DNA of 64,000 nucleotides, taken from NCBI GenBank assembly GCA_030248065.1, contig JASAMV010005069.1:1-64000 (forward strand), written 5' to 3'. The notes beneath the pieces are model-generated. The model was not told the DNA's origin, did not search any database, and saw nothing but the letters and a program-made list of their open reading frames with translations. This stretch comes from Rhynchonema sp. JSB1_4 (Eukaryota > Nematoda > Chromadorea > Monhysterida > Xyalidae). The position numbers and the translations under genes are program-made. Positions 22,865-35,170 of the stretch are shown one piece after another (positions within the stretch are counted from its first letter, which is position 1; every line of letters begins with the position of its first letter).

Positions 22865-25751
22865 TCAGTCATCAGACATATCACTCAACGCCAACAGCTG
22901 GTCGTGCTGCGGTCCACACTTGTCGTCAGCGACATACCGGGCGTAGATCACCGCGTACTCGGTCGTCATCACCATTTGCAGGTCACAGCGTGCGTACCCG
23001 GGAAGCTGCAAACCATTCTATGTGAACATATTGTCCAGTCCGCCCATGTTATATTGGATTTTTTGCAGTGAACAATTTTGAACGTTTTGCATCGTCCTGC
23101 GCTTAACATTCAGTTTGTGACTAAAATAAAATGGTGTCGAATATCGATCATACAACATCGGATAAACGAGGTCAGGCGCAGCCCACCCACCTCATAGTGG
23201 ATTTAAGAGGGCAAGTTGCGTGGTGATTTTCTCTTTCAATCAATTTAAATGCAACTCAAAAGAAAACTGCTCCTTCCTAACCTGACGGTTCCAAATCGCG
23301 TCCTGGGCACGGCGACCGGAGACTGACTCTTGGTTGGCGCACACAGACATCAGGAAACGGGTCGGACTGCAAATTTAGGATTGTTTTGTTACACTTTCTC
23401 TTTAATTTTTCAAAGTCAGGAGCTTGACCGTACCGAAACACTGCCAGCACACCGCACAATTGTGAGAACAGACATGATTGCGCTTGGTTGGTCTCGAAAC
23501 TGACGTAGCTAAATTGCGGCTCCGGCGTCACGTGGATCGTAACGTATTCGTCCTTGAAACATCAGGCAACCAGTTATGTTATGTTATGTACTTTGCTGGT
23601 GGTATTGGTCGCACAATAACCATATAAGAACAAAACAACCAACCCCACCCCCAAACAAAAACCCACACCCCCCCCCCAAACCAAACCCCCCCCCCCCCCC
23701 AAAAAACCAAAAATATTCAACTTGGTAATGACAGGTGCGGTCTTGATCACTTGACTTTTTGTACTCAGAATCAGGTTTACTGATGATTTTTGCCAACAAT
23801 AACATTTGCAAAAGTTGAAAAAATAAACAACTCGTGTAACATCAACGTGCTGGTCCACATGCCGACGTAAATTCTAAACAATCAAATAATCTTTACTTTG
23901 ATGAGCTTCGTGATCGCCACCCTTTGACGCCCTTTTACTGTTCGTGGTCTATAGTTTCTAATTACCGTATGCCCACGTACCGTATCCCCGATGAGACCGT
24001 TCATACTGTAGCCACACGGCTCGAACAGCTTGTCATCAATGATCGTGCCACGCGGCATCAACTTGTCGATTCCGGACAACTGTGAATATAAATGAAAAGA
24101 AAGATAAAATTTCTGGGCTTGATCATGGTTATGTTACTATAGAGCGGCTAGACTATACAATCACAATTATACGAAGAGCAAATTTTACTGCCAGTTCCGG
24201 ACCTTAGTGGCTTCAGCGCCAGTGTTGCACGTCTCCCGGGTGAATATGTCCATGACATTCCGGTCCAACTCTTGCATTAACACTTCCAGCGTGTGATCCT
24301 CCACTCCCGATCCGAGTATTTGCTGCGGTGGGTTCATCGTATACAAATACCACCGATCCGTACGCAGACCACCCAGACAATAGGCCGTACCGTCTGCAAA
24401 GTGAACGGATCTGAAGGGCATTCAGAATAGCCGCGCTGCAGCTCAAATGTTCCCCAAGAGTATACAGCTTAGGCATTGACTGATCGAGCGTCCACAGCAC
24501 TACGCGGTAGTGTGATATTGCAAACAACGAACACGACACCATTGAGAATCCAGGTAAGTATCTGCAGATGACACTAACTTTGCACATATTGATCCAGAAA
24601 TCGGCATTCGGTATCGATGTTGCTGTGCAGATCACACTGCAGGTCGGGGCGCACAAAGTTCTTTCGCGAATAGAAGATGTTCTGTAAAAAAACTGATATT
24701 CCAGATTATTTACACTATACTGTCCACAACCCGTGGTCATTATGATAGGATTGGATAGGATGTGCGTGGCATAAATGCAAAGGCACTGGTGACAGGGATA
24801 GATTGACCATAATTACGACTTATCGTTCGTGCAACCATGTTATCAATGTCAGATCCAATCCTATCTGATCACAATGTTCAATATCGCTCAAGTTGCCCAA
24901 TTCACACCAACCAAGATGCGTGTCTGCTTGCAGTATTCCCTTGCCAGATCAAGCACCTTTGCCAGTGCATCCAGTGGGCGTGTGGTGCCACAGGTCTTCA
25001 GTATCAAACGTTGATCACTCACGAACAGACTGCTCTCGCTGCAAACAATGAGAGGAAATTTTTATTTTTCTCCGAAAGTAAGAAAGTCTACTCTGTTGGC
25101 GACGTGACCGTACGGTGCCGGGCATTTTTGGCCAGAGAGTACTTGTGCACCATCAGGCAGATTGGAAACCTGCTATGTATGTACTGTATGTGTATACAGT
25201 CACAGCATATGAATACAAACAGCCTCAGTATGAAGGCGCAAGGCTGATGACCCTAGCAGCAACGATGTTTCACTCACCTCAGCACATAGGCACTCATTCG
25301 TTTGTTGTGTTTGGCGCTGATGATTTCACACTTTGCCAGTTCACAAATCTTGTCCAACTGCTCGCGCGGAATCAGCCGTAGACTGTGATCGGGGTCGGCA
25401 GAGTCGAACCAGATTTCTAACAGTTTCTCGGTGCCTAAATGGGCAAGGCAAGTGCTGCATTTGATTTTTGTTGGCATTGAAGGTCGAGATGCGCGATCAC
25501 GACTGTGTGTCTTACAATTAGTTAACAACCCGCTTTATTGCTGTTTTGTGTGGGTAAAAAAACGTTTTATGACATGAAAACAATGCCGAGCTGCTGCCAC
25601 CAAAGTGCACGTAGGTCTGTTGGATAGAACAATCATGAAAATTGTAAAAAAAACATTTTCACGCACCTTCAAAAAAGTTCTCCGTTTCACCACCAGCCAC
25701 TGGCGGCTCTTCGGTCTCCAATTCAACCTTTGGTTGTATCTGTTCACCCAT
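22865..25751 (-). CDS. AMD1: S-adenosylmethionine decarboxylase proenzyme
   Basis: Makes decarboxylated AdoMet, the aminopropyl donor for spermidine and spermine. Nine exons join in frame to about 368 residues: 25751-25667, 25434-25278, 25038-24912, 24681-24579, 24393-24203, 24079-23981, 23552-23434, 23366-23282, 23005-22865. Family signatures are all present: ENFFEG then TEKLLEIW (active-site Glu region), [11 protein letters not shown] (self-cleavage Glu-Ser giving the pyruvoyl group), KTCGTT (catalytic Cys), [26 protein letters not shown] and [18 protein letters not shown] (processing His). The C-terminal exon ([19 protein letters not shown]) is longer than in vertebrates by an acidic tail. 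The exon-5 donor (AAG|GTCCGG) is weak but is the only one that keeps frame. The human protein is 334 residues. I see no inhibitory-uORF evidence. Confidence 0.96.
23638..23703 (-). other. G-tract cluster, possible G-quadruplex, in AMD1 intron 6
   Basis: On the minus (transcribed RNA-like) strand, runs of 4 to 17 G's are separated by short T-rich spacers. Several quadruplex foldings are possible. The homopolymer lengths may be sequencing-sensitive. Confidence 0.6.
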
Positions 25752-28700
25752 CGGAAAGAAGTTCGATGACAGAATTAGGAGGTTAAAAAACAAAAATAAG
25801 CAGAGGGGATGCTGGGTACTGTGATGTAGAAGTGGCGATAGAGGCAAAAACGACGGTAGAAAGTGACTTTCGACGGGGTAAAGACGTTCTAGATCACCGG
25901 ACGTGCGTGCATGTGGTCACGTGACTGAGGGCAGTGGCTGAAAATGGTAAATAAGGCTGAATCGAAGACAACGACGATGACCTGGTGCACCACACAGCTG
26001 TGAACCAAGGCCAAGGTCTTAGGTAAGACTTTCGAGCACTTTGCATCGGCCCTGTGTGTCACACCAATAGGCATGATAACAAACTGTGCGATTACTGCAG
26101 ATGTCCCACTCAACTACAGAATTTGCGTGCGCACAATATGTTTGGCATCATTATGCAGCACTTGAGCTGACGATGACCTGGTGCACCGCGGCTCCTTGCC
26201 TTCGTGCGCGACCAATTACTTATCAAAAAGAGATCTCAAAACACTTACGCGAATGGTTTTGAATGTTGCACTATGCAAATCGGACAACAACTGCTCATGC
26301 GAATGTGCGGCGCGATGAAACAATCAAATATGATTTTATTAGTTGAATGGGTGTTTTTATTTTTAATGATACCCGTATAATTTGGGTTGGTGTGGGGATC
26401 GGGGTGTTTATTAACACTTTTAGAAGAATTTGAGTCTTGGAATAATAGGATGATTGTCCAAAAACAGTCGAAATGCCGAGGCCCTGCTAGGGAGGTCGGT
26501 ATCCGTGCACTGCGAATCGGTGCTTATTCACATTCATACGACCACTGGGTAGCCGTTACGGAGATTCGAATGCGGGGGACGCACACAGGGCGCAGTCCTG
26601 AAAACAAAACTTATGCTCACCTTTGAAATTTAGGTTATGTACTGCTGCTGTAGCGCTTCGCATGCGCATATCAACTTAGTAGTTTCGGATTTGGACGTAT
26701 GGGTTCGGCTCATGGGTACTGCTGTCGCACAAACGAAAAACCCAACGAAGGCATAATCTCAAACAAATGCCTGCCCCAGCTGGAATGAAAATCCTGCAAG
26801 TGCACCAAGGCATGCAGCACATATGAAGCTAAGATTGAGCCACAACACCCAAATTTCATCACTCAGCGCCATTATCCAAGAGACTTTCTGGATGACTGAG
26901 GAACGCGACACGGGGCAACTCGTGGAAGCACAAGTTCAAATAAGGCCGCAGTCGGAATACGCAAAATAATGGACGTACAAGTTTGGCATCCGGTTGAGCT
27001 GCCAACAACGCACACACACAGACGTGACCTTTTCAAAATCTCAAAGCTGTTCTTCTAACCACACTCTTCAAAGTTACCTGACGGAAAACAGCTGTCAGCA
27101 TATTATTCAACCAGGCTCACTTTAAAAAAAAGAAGAGTATCCTTCTTACCTGAAGTGTATGTCAGTGTGCCAAAGCCAAACCAAGCCGCTTTTTGGCTCG
27201 ACGTTTTCGGATAAGTATGGATAGCCAGCCAGCAAACACAAACACGCAGGCTTGCGTTGTTAGGTAGTTTCTGCCGTACCGGGACACCTGTTTGTTCGGA
27301 AAGAAATTTATTGTCAGTTTTTTTGCGCCACAAACCCCAGATCTGCTCGCACCAAACGAAGATAGTTCCTCAATCCTCAAAGCTAGCAGCAAATTCTGGA
27401 TCTCAAAAAATCGCGCGTGTATGGAGGAACCAAAGTAAAACTATAGCTGGTGGAAATAATGCTTCACGAACATATAATTTCGAAAGAGCACGCAGTTTTC
27501 ACGTTTAACGGCATAGCCTCGGAGAAACGACAAAATATAATGTCGCAGCAGCCAGAGCCAGGCGGTGTAAACGCTAGCAACGTACACAACACAGTACGCA
27601 CTATTAGAGTTGGTGGTCGTGAACGCGATAAGATTCAGTGCCATGTCCTACGTCAGGACTGCAAGCTCTCACCGCACCGCGGTAAAATTGCCGAAACACA
27701 AGCTGGCCAATCATAGGTCATGAGGAAAGCATCATCTTTGACGAGCTGCAGATTGGGAAACTTAGCTGCATATAGAATTTGGGAAGACCCGAGATTTAGC
27801 AGTCCCCAAACGTCAAGTCATCCGTTGTGTACGTTCTTATCGCTCATAATATTTTGATAGCGTTGCCCAAAACCACGCGCTGCTAGCGTCACAATAGGAA
27901 TGGTCACATTTTGTAGGTGTTGGGCCAAAACGTTTCAGGGATCACGGCGCGCAGGCTGGCACCTCGGTCTGTCTGCGAAAGGAGGGCGAAACAGACCAAC
28001 ATTACTGCACTCAGTACATGTGTTTCTTGGCTTGAGCTTATCAGTGCAAAAACATCGCCTGCCCTAATATTAGCAACATTTTCAGTCTTTTTTACCAAAG
28101 ACAAACAGGAAATACAGATCAAAATGTGGACAGAGCCAACCAGCCACGAATGAAACAAGCAAAAGCACCCCAACCCGCCTATGTGTCAAACTACAGCGCA
28201 CAGATGATATGGGAAAAAGTATCGCAAAAGGCTGCGGCGCCCAAGGTAAGCCCAATCAATAACCGCGTCGCCAAGTGCTGTATACGTACATTTGCACATG
28301 CAGTCCAGGCGGAGACTAGAACATGCACACACGTACAGTAAGTACTTGGCTGGATCGTGATTAAGTATTGCTTGTGCTTTTGGCAAACTTGTTTTATGAT
28401 GGTAATTTATTGTGTGTACCTGTTGCGAGCGCACATTGTGTAATTACAATGCATCGTTTGTCATGACGCACTGCATGTATATCATGCAAAAACTTGTGTT
28501 GCCATTGCCAACCAAGAACTCCACACGCAGGAAATGTGGTTGGTACTGTAACTTCATATTCAGATCAGCAAGAGAGTAACTGCAACAATGGAAAAGTATA
28601 AGCACGCAAACTTTACAATCCAGTCTGCCAATTTTTAGTGACATGATCGTGAACGGGGTCCGGTGCAGACAGTCATTGTGCAAGAAAAAGGATGCACGAT

Positions 28701-28792
28701 CAGAGCAATAGATATCGTGTGTCGGTTACCATCTGAAGGTTTCAGTAACATTATAAATAGTATTTTTAACAACGAAAAAAACACGAATGTCT
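25752..28792. other. Region between AMD1 and PPIL4, no gene established
   Basis: Two copies of a dispersed short repeat lie at 25971 and 26167 (gatgacctggtgcaccgc type). Some splice-like frames exist (minus 27287-27162 with a hydrophobic stretch and basic end; plus 28087-28242 ending at AAG|GTAAGC) but none can be tied to a family or a full gene. Confidence 0.4.
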
Positions 28793-31700
28793 TTATCGTC
28801 TGCTTCTATTCGATCTCCGATCATCCCGATGTGTCCGGTCACGTGAGCTCGATCTCGACCGACGTCGACGTGCGCCCGAATGTCGATCACCACCACGAGT
28901 CTCTCGATGACCGTTTCGGTCGCGATCTCGCTGCTGAAATACAAACAAACACAAATGATTCGATCTGCCCTGATTAAGTGACTTTTTGAACTGAGGACTT
29001 TTATGAAATCTATTGATACCACTAACAAACGACCAACACAGCAGTCCCGAGAACAAATAAGTAAACAACTTTTATGCTGACCGTAAGTAGTGACGTGAGT
29101 AATTTCTCAGATAACTTAAAATTAAAGAAAGTTACGTGATCGTGTTGTCCGGACCCCGAGCACATCCGATCACCAAAGTTGACACCGGCCATCTCATCCA
29201 AAAAGTAAAAACGACAATATCGTGCAGTTGCTCAAGTACCTCGTGCTAGCCATGTACGTAACAAATGCTGAAATTTGGTTGGGGCTGGGGGGGCTATGAC
29301 CAAATTACCCCCCCCCCCCCACCCCCAACTACATGACTGACAACAACGCACCCGATCACTGTCTGGTTCGTGTCTCGATCGTTTCCTTCTGTCCCCATCA
29401 TCAGACGGTCGATCTCGATGTCGACGTCTCGCCGACTCCACTTCTGCTTTTGGCTCTTTCTTTGGCGCAACAACTGAATCCTCTGTGCCAACTGTAAGCA
29501 GTGCGACGATACAATAGCTACTATTATATCCAAAAAATATTTCAATGAATGTTTTCAATTTTTTCCGAAACAAGAGCGTTTTTCAGGATGCCAATCGAAC
29601 CAGAAGACCAGTATATGATAGAGTAACTGGGAGCATGGTGTATAGTCTGCATCAACACAACATTCATCTTGTTGACACCGAAATTCCCGAGTCCCGATCA
29701 TGTTACCATAAAGTGAGCAGACTGTGCTGATCGTGTTTTTTCGACACGTGTGAAAAATAATCGGAAGACGAAAAAACGCAACCGAAAGTCATACTTTTAT
29801 CGAGCGCTTTGTGCTACCTAGGCAGAAACTGACTGAACTGAAATGAATTTTGAGTTACCGACCCTGCCGTTTCCACTGATAATTCTTGGAGACCGATTGA
29901 CTGAAGTCCACATGAATACGTCGATCATCAATCAACACGTTGTCCATTTTGAAGTAAGCCGCCTCACAGTCCTCAGGTCGTTCGAACTCAATGAACGCGT
30001 ATTGGAGCGAATTGCCGCTCTTCTTATCGCGAATGATTTCACAGCTGAATAAGAAACACCAAATAGAGTTCGCCTTATAGTAACACTGTTTATACTGCCA
30101 TTATTTCCTTGCTTTATATGTGTATTATTTCCTTATTCTTAGTTTCTCTAAGAACCAACGTGAAAGAAGTGAAAGCAACTCAATGCCGCGATTTCTCTGA
30201 GCTGCACCTGATGTTTTATGATAGATAGATGCTAATTCGCGGCGACAAGGTGAGCAGTGAAAAATTACTCTGCAAAATCAGACTGCAACAACCACCAAAA
30301 CATAATGTGCGGGAACGACCAACCATTTGATTTTTCCAAATCTTGAGAATATGATTTCCAAATCTTCATCCGTTGTCACAGCATTCAATTTGCACACAAA
30401 CAACACATTGTCTGGTGGAGCCTCATCGGCGTGGTGCAGATCACCAATCTGGGTAAAGAAAGATCAGAAGGGTTGTGGGGTTCTTTGTTTTACTGTTGTC
30501 AAACCACACCCAACTGGCACTAATGTGGTGTTGGAAAAGCGTATAGTCCAACCACCAGCTCATGAGACGACTTTTTTCAAAGCTTGCTTGGCCAGATTAA
30601 AAAATGCTCCGGTTACACGTGTTTTCGCAAACAAAAGAAAGAGATTGACCGAGGGAGATGATGACAAGTTGCAGCTGGCTGATCTCAATTTGCTGCGTGC
30701 TTACGCGAACAGCAACGTCGTTCAACTCACACATGTTTGGGAATCAAAAGGGAATTTACGAACCGAGGTGGAGAGCGTGTTTTTGAAAAATACATGCGTT
30801 TCTCTTTCTTTCATTTCCGAAAAACGTGGAACCGGAACATTATTGGATCCGTACAAGTCAACTTCAATATAAATCGTCTCATGAGTTCGTGGCTGGAGTA
30901 TACTGCATCATCACCTCCGATTGAAGCAGTGATGTGGTTGGGGGGTATGGGGGTAATACCCCCAACTGCTAGGTAGCTTTCTTGCTCCCAAACCCATACC
31001 CCAAACTGGCTAGCTAGCTTTCTTGCTCCGGTCATCAAGTCAAAAAAGTGTTGATTTTAGTGCCAAAATGATCATTTTATGGGCCAGAATGGTCAAATTC
31101 GCTCAAATTTGCTCACACGTGTACAAAAACACGCATTTTAGGGCCAATTTTGACCAATTTTTATACCCCTGTTTTTGGCTTCTGGACCAATACCCCCAAA
31201 TCGGGGTACCCGGCTAGCTAGTCCTGCGCCGGACCCCTCCAGCTGGCTAGCTTTCTTGCTCGGACCAACTACATCACTGGATTGAAGTATTTACCACCAA
31301 CAAGTGTTTTTCATTGACTAATAAGTTTTAGGTGCCAACGCGCCTAAAATTGAAATATGGTACCTACACTTTTTGAGTTTAGGTTCCAAAGCACTTAAAA
31401 TTTAGATTTTTTTCTGTGGTTTTGGGCGCTAATTTGGGTGCCAGCGCCAGAACATGTTTTTCGCACCTAAAAGCTCGAAATTTAGATGCCCGTGCCATCC
31501 TGGTTTCATTTGAAATAGAAAACCCTGCCACCGAGTAGTTTAGTTTTCTTGCAAACTGGTATCCCCATCCAACATTTGTTTTGGGACAATAAAATAACAA
31601 AACAGATGCAACAACTCTGCCATAAATTATCGTTAAAATCACAATTGTCCCTGTAGATCCCCGAACCAACCATTTCGAGAATTTGCGCGCGAGCTTTCGC

Positions 31701-33936
31701 ATCCTTCTTCTCCATCTCCTCCCTGATGACTTCCTCTGATTTTCCTTCGTCCGGGTTCACCAGTTCGTCGATACCCAGTCGACTGCTCTGTGTAGATATT
31801 GGGAATTTCACTAAGATGTTTTACTTTTCGACGATAGATTTTTAAAGTTAATTAAGAAATTTAGCTGATGGAGACAAAGCATAGCACGCCAACAATGAGA
31901 ACAATTTTCCTTGCTCACAGTGACTTTCTCTTCGTAAACTATTGTTTGGTCCCAAACCAATCTGTCTTACTCGACTCCAGCCAGTACGGTGAACATTCTT
32001 CAAACCAAAGTGAATGAAAAAAGACGGTTTGCGATCGGGCGGACAGAATCGTGTCACCATGAGGATGGACTGCACTTCATCAACGTACCTTCAACAGTTC
32101 TGGTGTCGGCGAGGGTGAGCGTCGGGGGATTCGTAGACCTTTCGGGTCTTCAAACGGGTCATCCAGTACAATCGTGTGTGCTATCCTAAATCGAAAGTAA
32201 AATGTTTTTGCACAAATGCATAATATTTTGTACCTTCTATAAATACTGAAGGGAAAATGCAAAACGGCTGTTTGACGCTTGATGCTTTACAGGGCACAGC
32301 TACAGTAGATGAAAATAATGAACCTGACATCCTGATATGGTCGATGTTCCTCATCACAAAGCGTGTCATTTAGTTTATCGATCGTATCCCAGCCCTCGGC
32401 AACCTACAGAACACAGAGAAGTCACTTCGCAAGTCAAATGTACATTTTTTTATTCGAAGGTTTTGTTGTGCATCCAAAATTGCGAAATGTTGCGGATAAA
32501 TGACATAGGCATGAAACTCCGATATCAGATTTTGCAAACTGTGATCAGAAAATTATTGGGACAACGATTTCAAAATCCAATTACATATTCCGAGTGGGGA
32601 TCAGCATCGGCGGGTGATACCAGATAGTTCATGAAAAAAGCCGATACCCGATACCTCGAAAATAACCCGATACCCGATAGTGCCAAAATACCAACAACCG
32701 CTTTTATAGCAAAACTGAGGTTTTTGGCAAACGTCGCGCGGGATTTTTTTGAGATGGCCATTGAGCACTGCGCGCAACAAATTTTTTCATAAAAATCTTG
32801 CTCTGTTGTTGTATCATGCAACATGAAAATAGCTCCCACTTACATTTTAAAACTTTTTTATGTTCGCAAAATAATGAATATCTGCAGCGCTGTTTTTGAG
32901 AACTGGTTTTTAATCGCAAAAGGTGTAATACCCGATACCTTGAAAAAAACATGCGGATACCCGATAGCCGATCCTTTTTGGGTGCCGATACCCGATACCT
33001 TCCGATCCCTAATTCCGAGGCCAATGAAAAAGAGAGCCTAACCTGTCCAAAGACGGTGTGTTTTCCATCCAGATAGTCCAAGTCATCGGCCAGAGTTACA
33101 AAGAACTGACTGCCGTGTGCGTCATCACCATTGTTCACCATCGAAACACATCCTCGATTCGTGTGACGCAGTTTCGGCATCGATTCCATCTCGAAATATG
33201 TGCCTGTCGACGTCGGCTTGTGCTTGGAACTGCTCGCCAGACTGCGGTAAATTGTTGGGTCTTGGATCAGAAACAAGTCAGCCACTGCAAAACGATGTAA
33301 AACCGAAAAAATGGAAGAAAGTACAATTTGACTCACGCAAACACGCACTCCCCTCCTTTGCCTGTACCGGTTGGATCGCCAGTTTGCGCAATGTATCCCT
33401 CCTAAAAATTGTGCGGTAAGATCAAAGATCACGAGGTCAAATTCAGAAAACCCGAATAGCGCGGTCTCCCGATGGAACAGGCCAACCAACCTCGATCGAG
33501 TGAAAGACGCAGAAATTGTAGTACTTGACTTTGCAAAGTTTGAGGAAATTGAGACATGCTGAAATGCGGCAAGGACATTTTATTAGCGACTCAACAAGAA
33601 GCAAATTACTTAATGTCTGATTCCAATTTTCTGGGGATGTACGGAACAAACCAAGTCTCAGAGCCACTTCTTTTGCCGAATCGTAGTCAAACCTAACGGT
33701 TGCTCAGACCAATTTTTCTGGATCCATTCAGTGATGAACAAGAAAAACTGAGTTTTTAGCTTATTTTGACAAGGCCAGGCTCAGAAAACAGACTGTCCGC
33801 AGCTCTCAGAACCGAAGATTGTCGAATCGAAACTCTTTTGTCAGCTCTTGACTTCCAGCGCCCAACCTGTCGGTCGTTCCTTGGTGAACAAATCGATCAC
33901 AAAATCGCCCAACGTCGTCTCGACCAAAACCGACAT
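28793..33936 (-). CDS. PPIL4: Peptidyl-prolyl isomerase-like 4 (cyclophilin + RRM)
   Basis: A nuclear, spliceosome-associated cyclophilin. Exons 33936-33867, 33558-33491, 33401-33337, 33241-33043, 32403-32324, 32185-32089, 31787-31671, 30448-30324 and 30044-29859 join in frame. They give the start [20 protein letters not shown], the cyclophilin core ([50 protein letters not shown]), the linker [20 protein letters not shown], and an RRM with RNP2 [11 protein letters not shown]1 QYAFIEFE and the family tag [21 protein letters not shown]-terminal exons 29491-29352 and 28933-28793 encode an Arg/Asp-Arg/Ser-rich tail ending RRSNRSRR. The exon(s) linking 29859 to 29491 are not resolved. The CypA catalytic Arg position is Ser, as PPIL4 proteins generally lack it. 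Introns 4 and 7 carry MITEs. Confidence 0.93.
30541..30903. mobile_element. MITE with GTATAGTCCA ends, copy 2
   Basis: Ends GTATAGTCCAACCACCAGCT and GTGGCTGGAGTATAC. The interior closely matches 11727-12091. It lies in PPIL4 intron 7, 23 bp from the next MITE. Confidence 0.87.
30927..31279. mobile_element. hAT MITE (CAGTGATGTGGTTGG family)
   Basis: Ends CAGTGATGTGGTTGG / CCAACTACATCACTG with a perfect 8-bp duplication GATTGAAG (30919-30926, 31280-31287). The interior contains repeated tagctttcttgctcc. Its left-end sequence reappears inverted at 63925-64000. Confidence 0.93.
32595..33011. mobile_element. hAT MITE (ccgatacccgata family)
   Basis: Ends TGGGGATC / GATCCCTA, 8-bp duplication ATTCCGAG (32587-32594, 33012-33019). 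The interior has repeated cccgatacccgata. It lies in PPIL4 intron 4 and ends only 31 bp from exon 4. Confidence 0.9.
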
Positions 33937-35170
33937 CTTAGCCCTCTTTTGTATGGTCCAATTTTCGGTTTATCGTTTATCTGTTTCGCACTTTTCGAAT
34001 TTTCCGACTGAAGCACGAAAATGTTTCATCGCAAGGCATGCAATTTCCCTCCCATCTGCGTGAGTTAGACCACAACTAAGCCAGTGGCCTGGGAAAACAC
34101 CCATCCAGTGCACAAGCATCTCAACAACAATTTCTACCTTTCTTTTACCAATCGTAGAAAATCGCACGTATTAAAAAACAGTAGAAAACACAAGAAAATC
34201 AATGGGACGGAATCAAATACGACTTGTTATAATGTACGAAATGCAGTATTCAATCAAACGTTTGAAAATCAGATGGAACTTTAACCCTATCGCATAGGTA
34301 ACTAATCTTGATCTTCTCAAACTTCAGCTGAAAAGCTCAACTGTCGGAACCGAAAAATTTAATTTTCAAAATCAATAAACGGAAGAAATCACAACTCATA
34401 TCTTGTTTCAAGAAATCGATCAAACATCGATTCACAGGTTATCGGCATCAATTAGGGAACTACACATTATAGCTATTGATGTCAACAAACTCAAAAAATC
34501 TTCTTTTTGAAAACCAGCAACCAAAAAGTTAGATTTGTGCAATGCAAAAATAAAAAGAGCACAAATATAAACAAGGCCAAAACTGTGCAGCAGCAAGTGT
34601 GTTCGTGATGTAAAATCGATGAACAAAAACTCATATCAGTCATGACCGAGGCAAGCAAATTCCGCAACAAATTATGCGCTCACTCGAAATACCCAATCGT
34701 CAAAATACAAAATGTTACATTTTCGATCGGCCGACAACTATAAAAAAGAATCACACTAAAATGGAACGTCGGAACCAGGTGGACAGATCACGACACAGAA
34801 ACTGCAGGAACGTACATATATGACATCACGTATTGTTTGACGAAAATGGATAAAACGATGGGATTTGCAGTTGAATGGGTGGCGAATAGTATCTAGCATT
34901 GATGCTGCTCAAAACGTTAATAGTATCAAAGTACAGTAATACACAAGTGCGTACCCATTAAAACACATTCGCGCTTTGGTTTTCAAGGGAAGGCAACAAA
35001 ACCACGGATAGGGACTCTCAAGTCAGCCCTTACACCACAAAGAATAAAAATTACCAGCAGTTTTGCAGCCAAACGAACGCATAAATTATGTGACAATTAA
35101 CTGCAGATAAGAACAATGGAATGATTACTCGGTAATATGCTTGCTAAACTTAGACATTTACACACTGGTT
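33937..35170. other. Intergenic between PPIL4 and stathmin gene
   Basis: This is the 5' flank of PPIL4 and the 3' flank of the stathmin gene. No open frame with support, no repeat delimited. A PPIL4 promoter is expected near 33.95-34.1 kb but no clear element is visible. Confidence 0.4.

Noticed and set aside
27162..27287. Minus-strand exon-like frame with a hydrophobic stretch and a basic end
   Set aside because: Two frames are open, one ending at a stop and one at a perfect CAG|GTAAGA donor; no upstream exon or start could be tied to it.
27540..28242. Plus-strand start MSQQPEPGGVNASNVHNTV and an exon 28087-28242 ending AAG|GTAAGC
   Set aside because: Plausible pieces of a gene, but no in-frame join between them and no family recognised.
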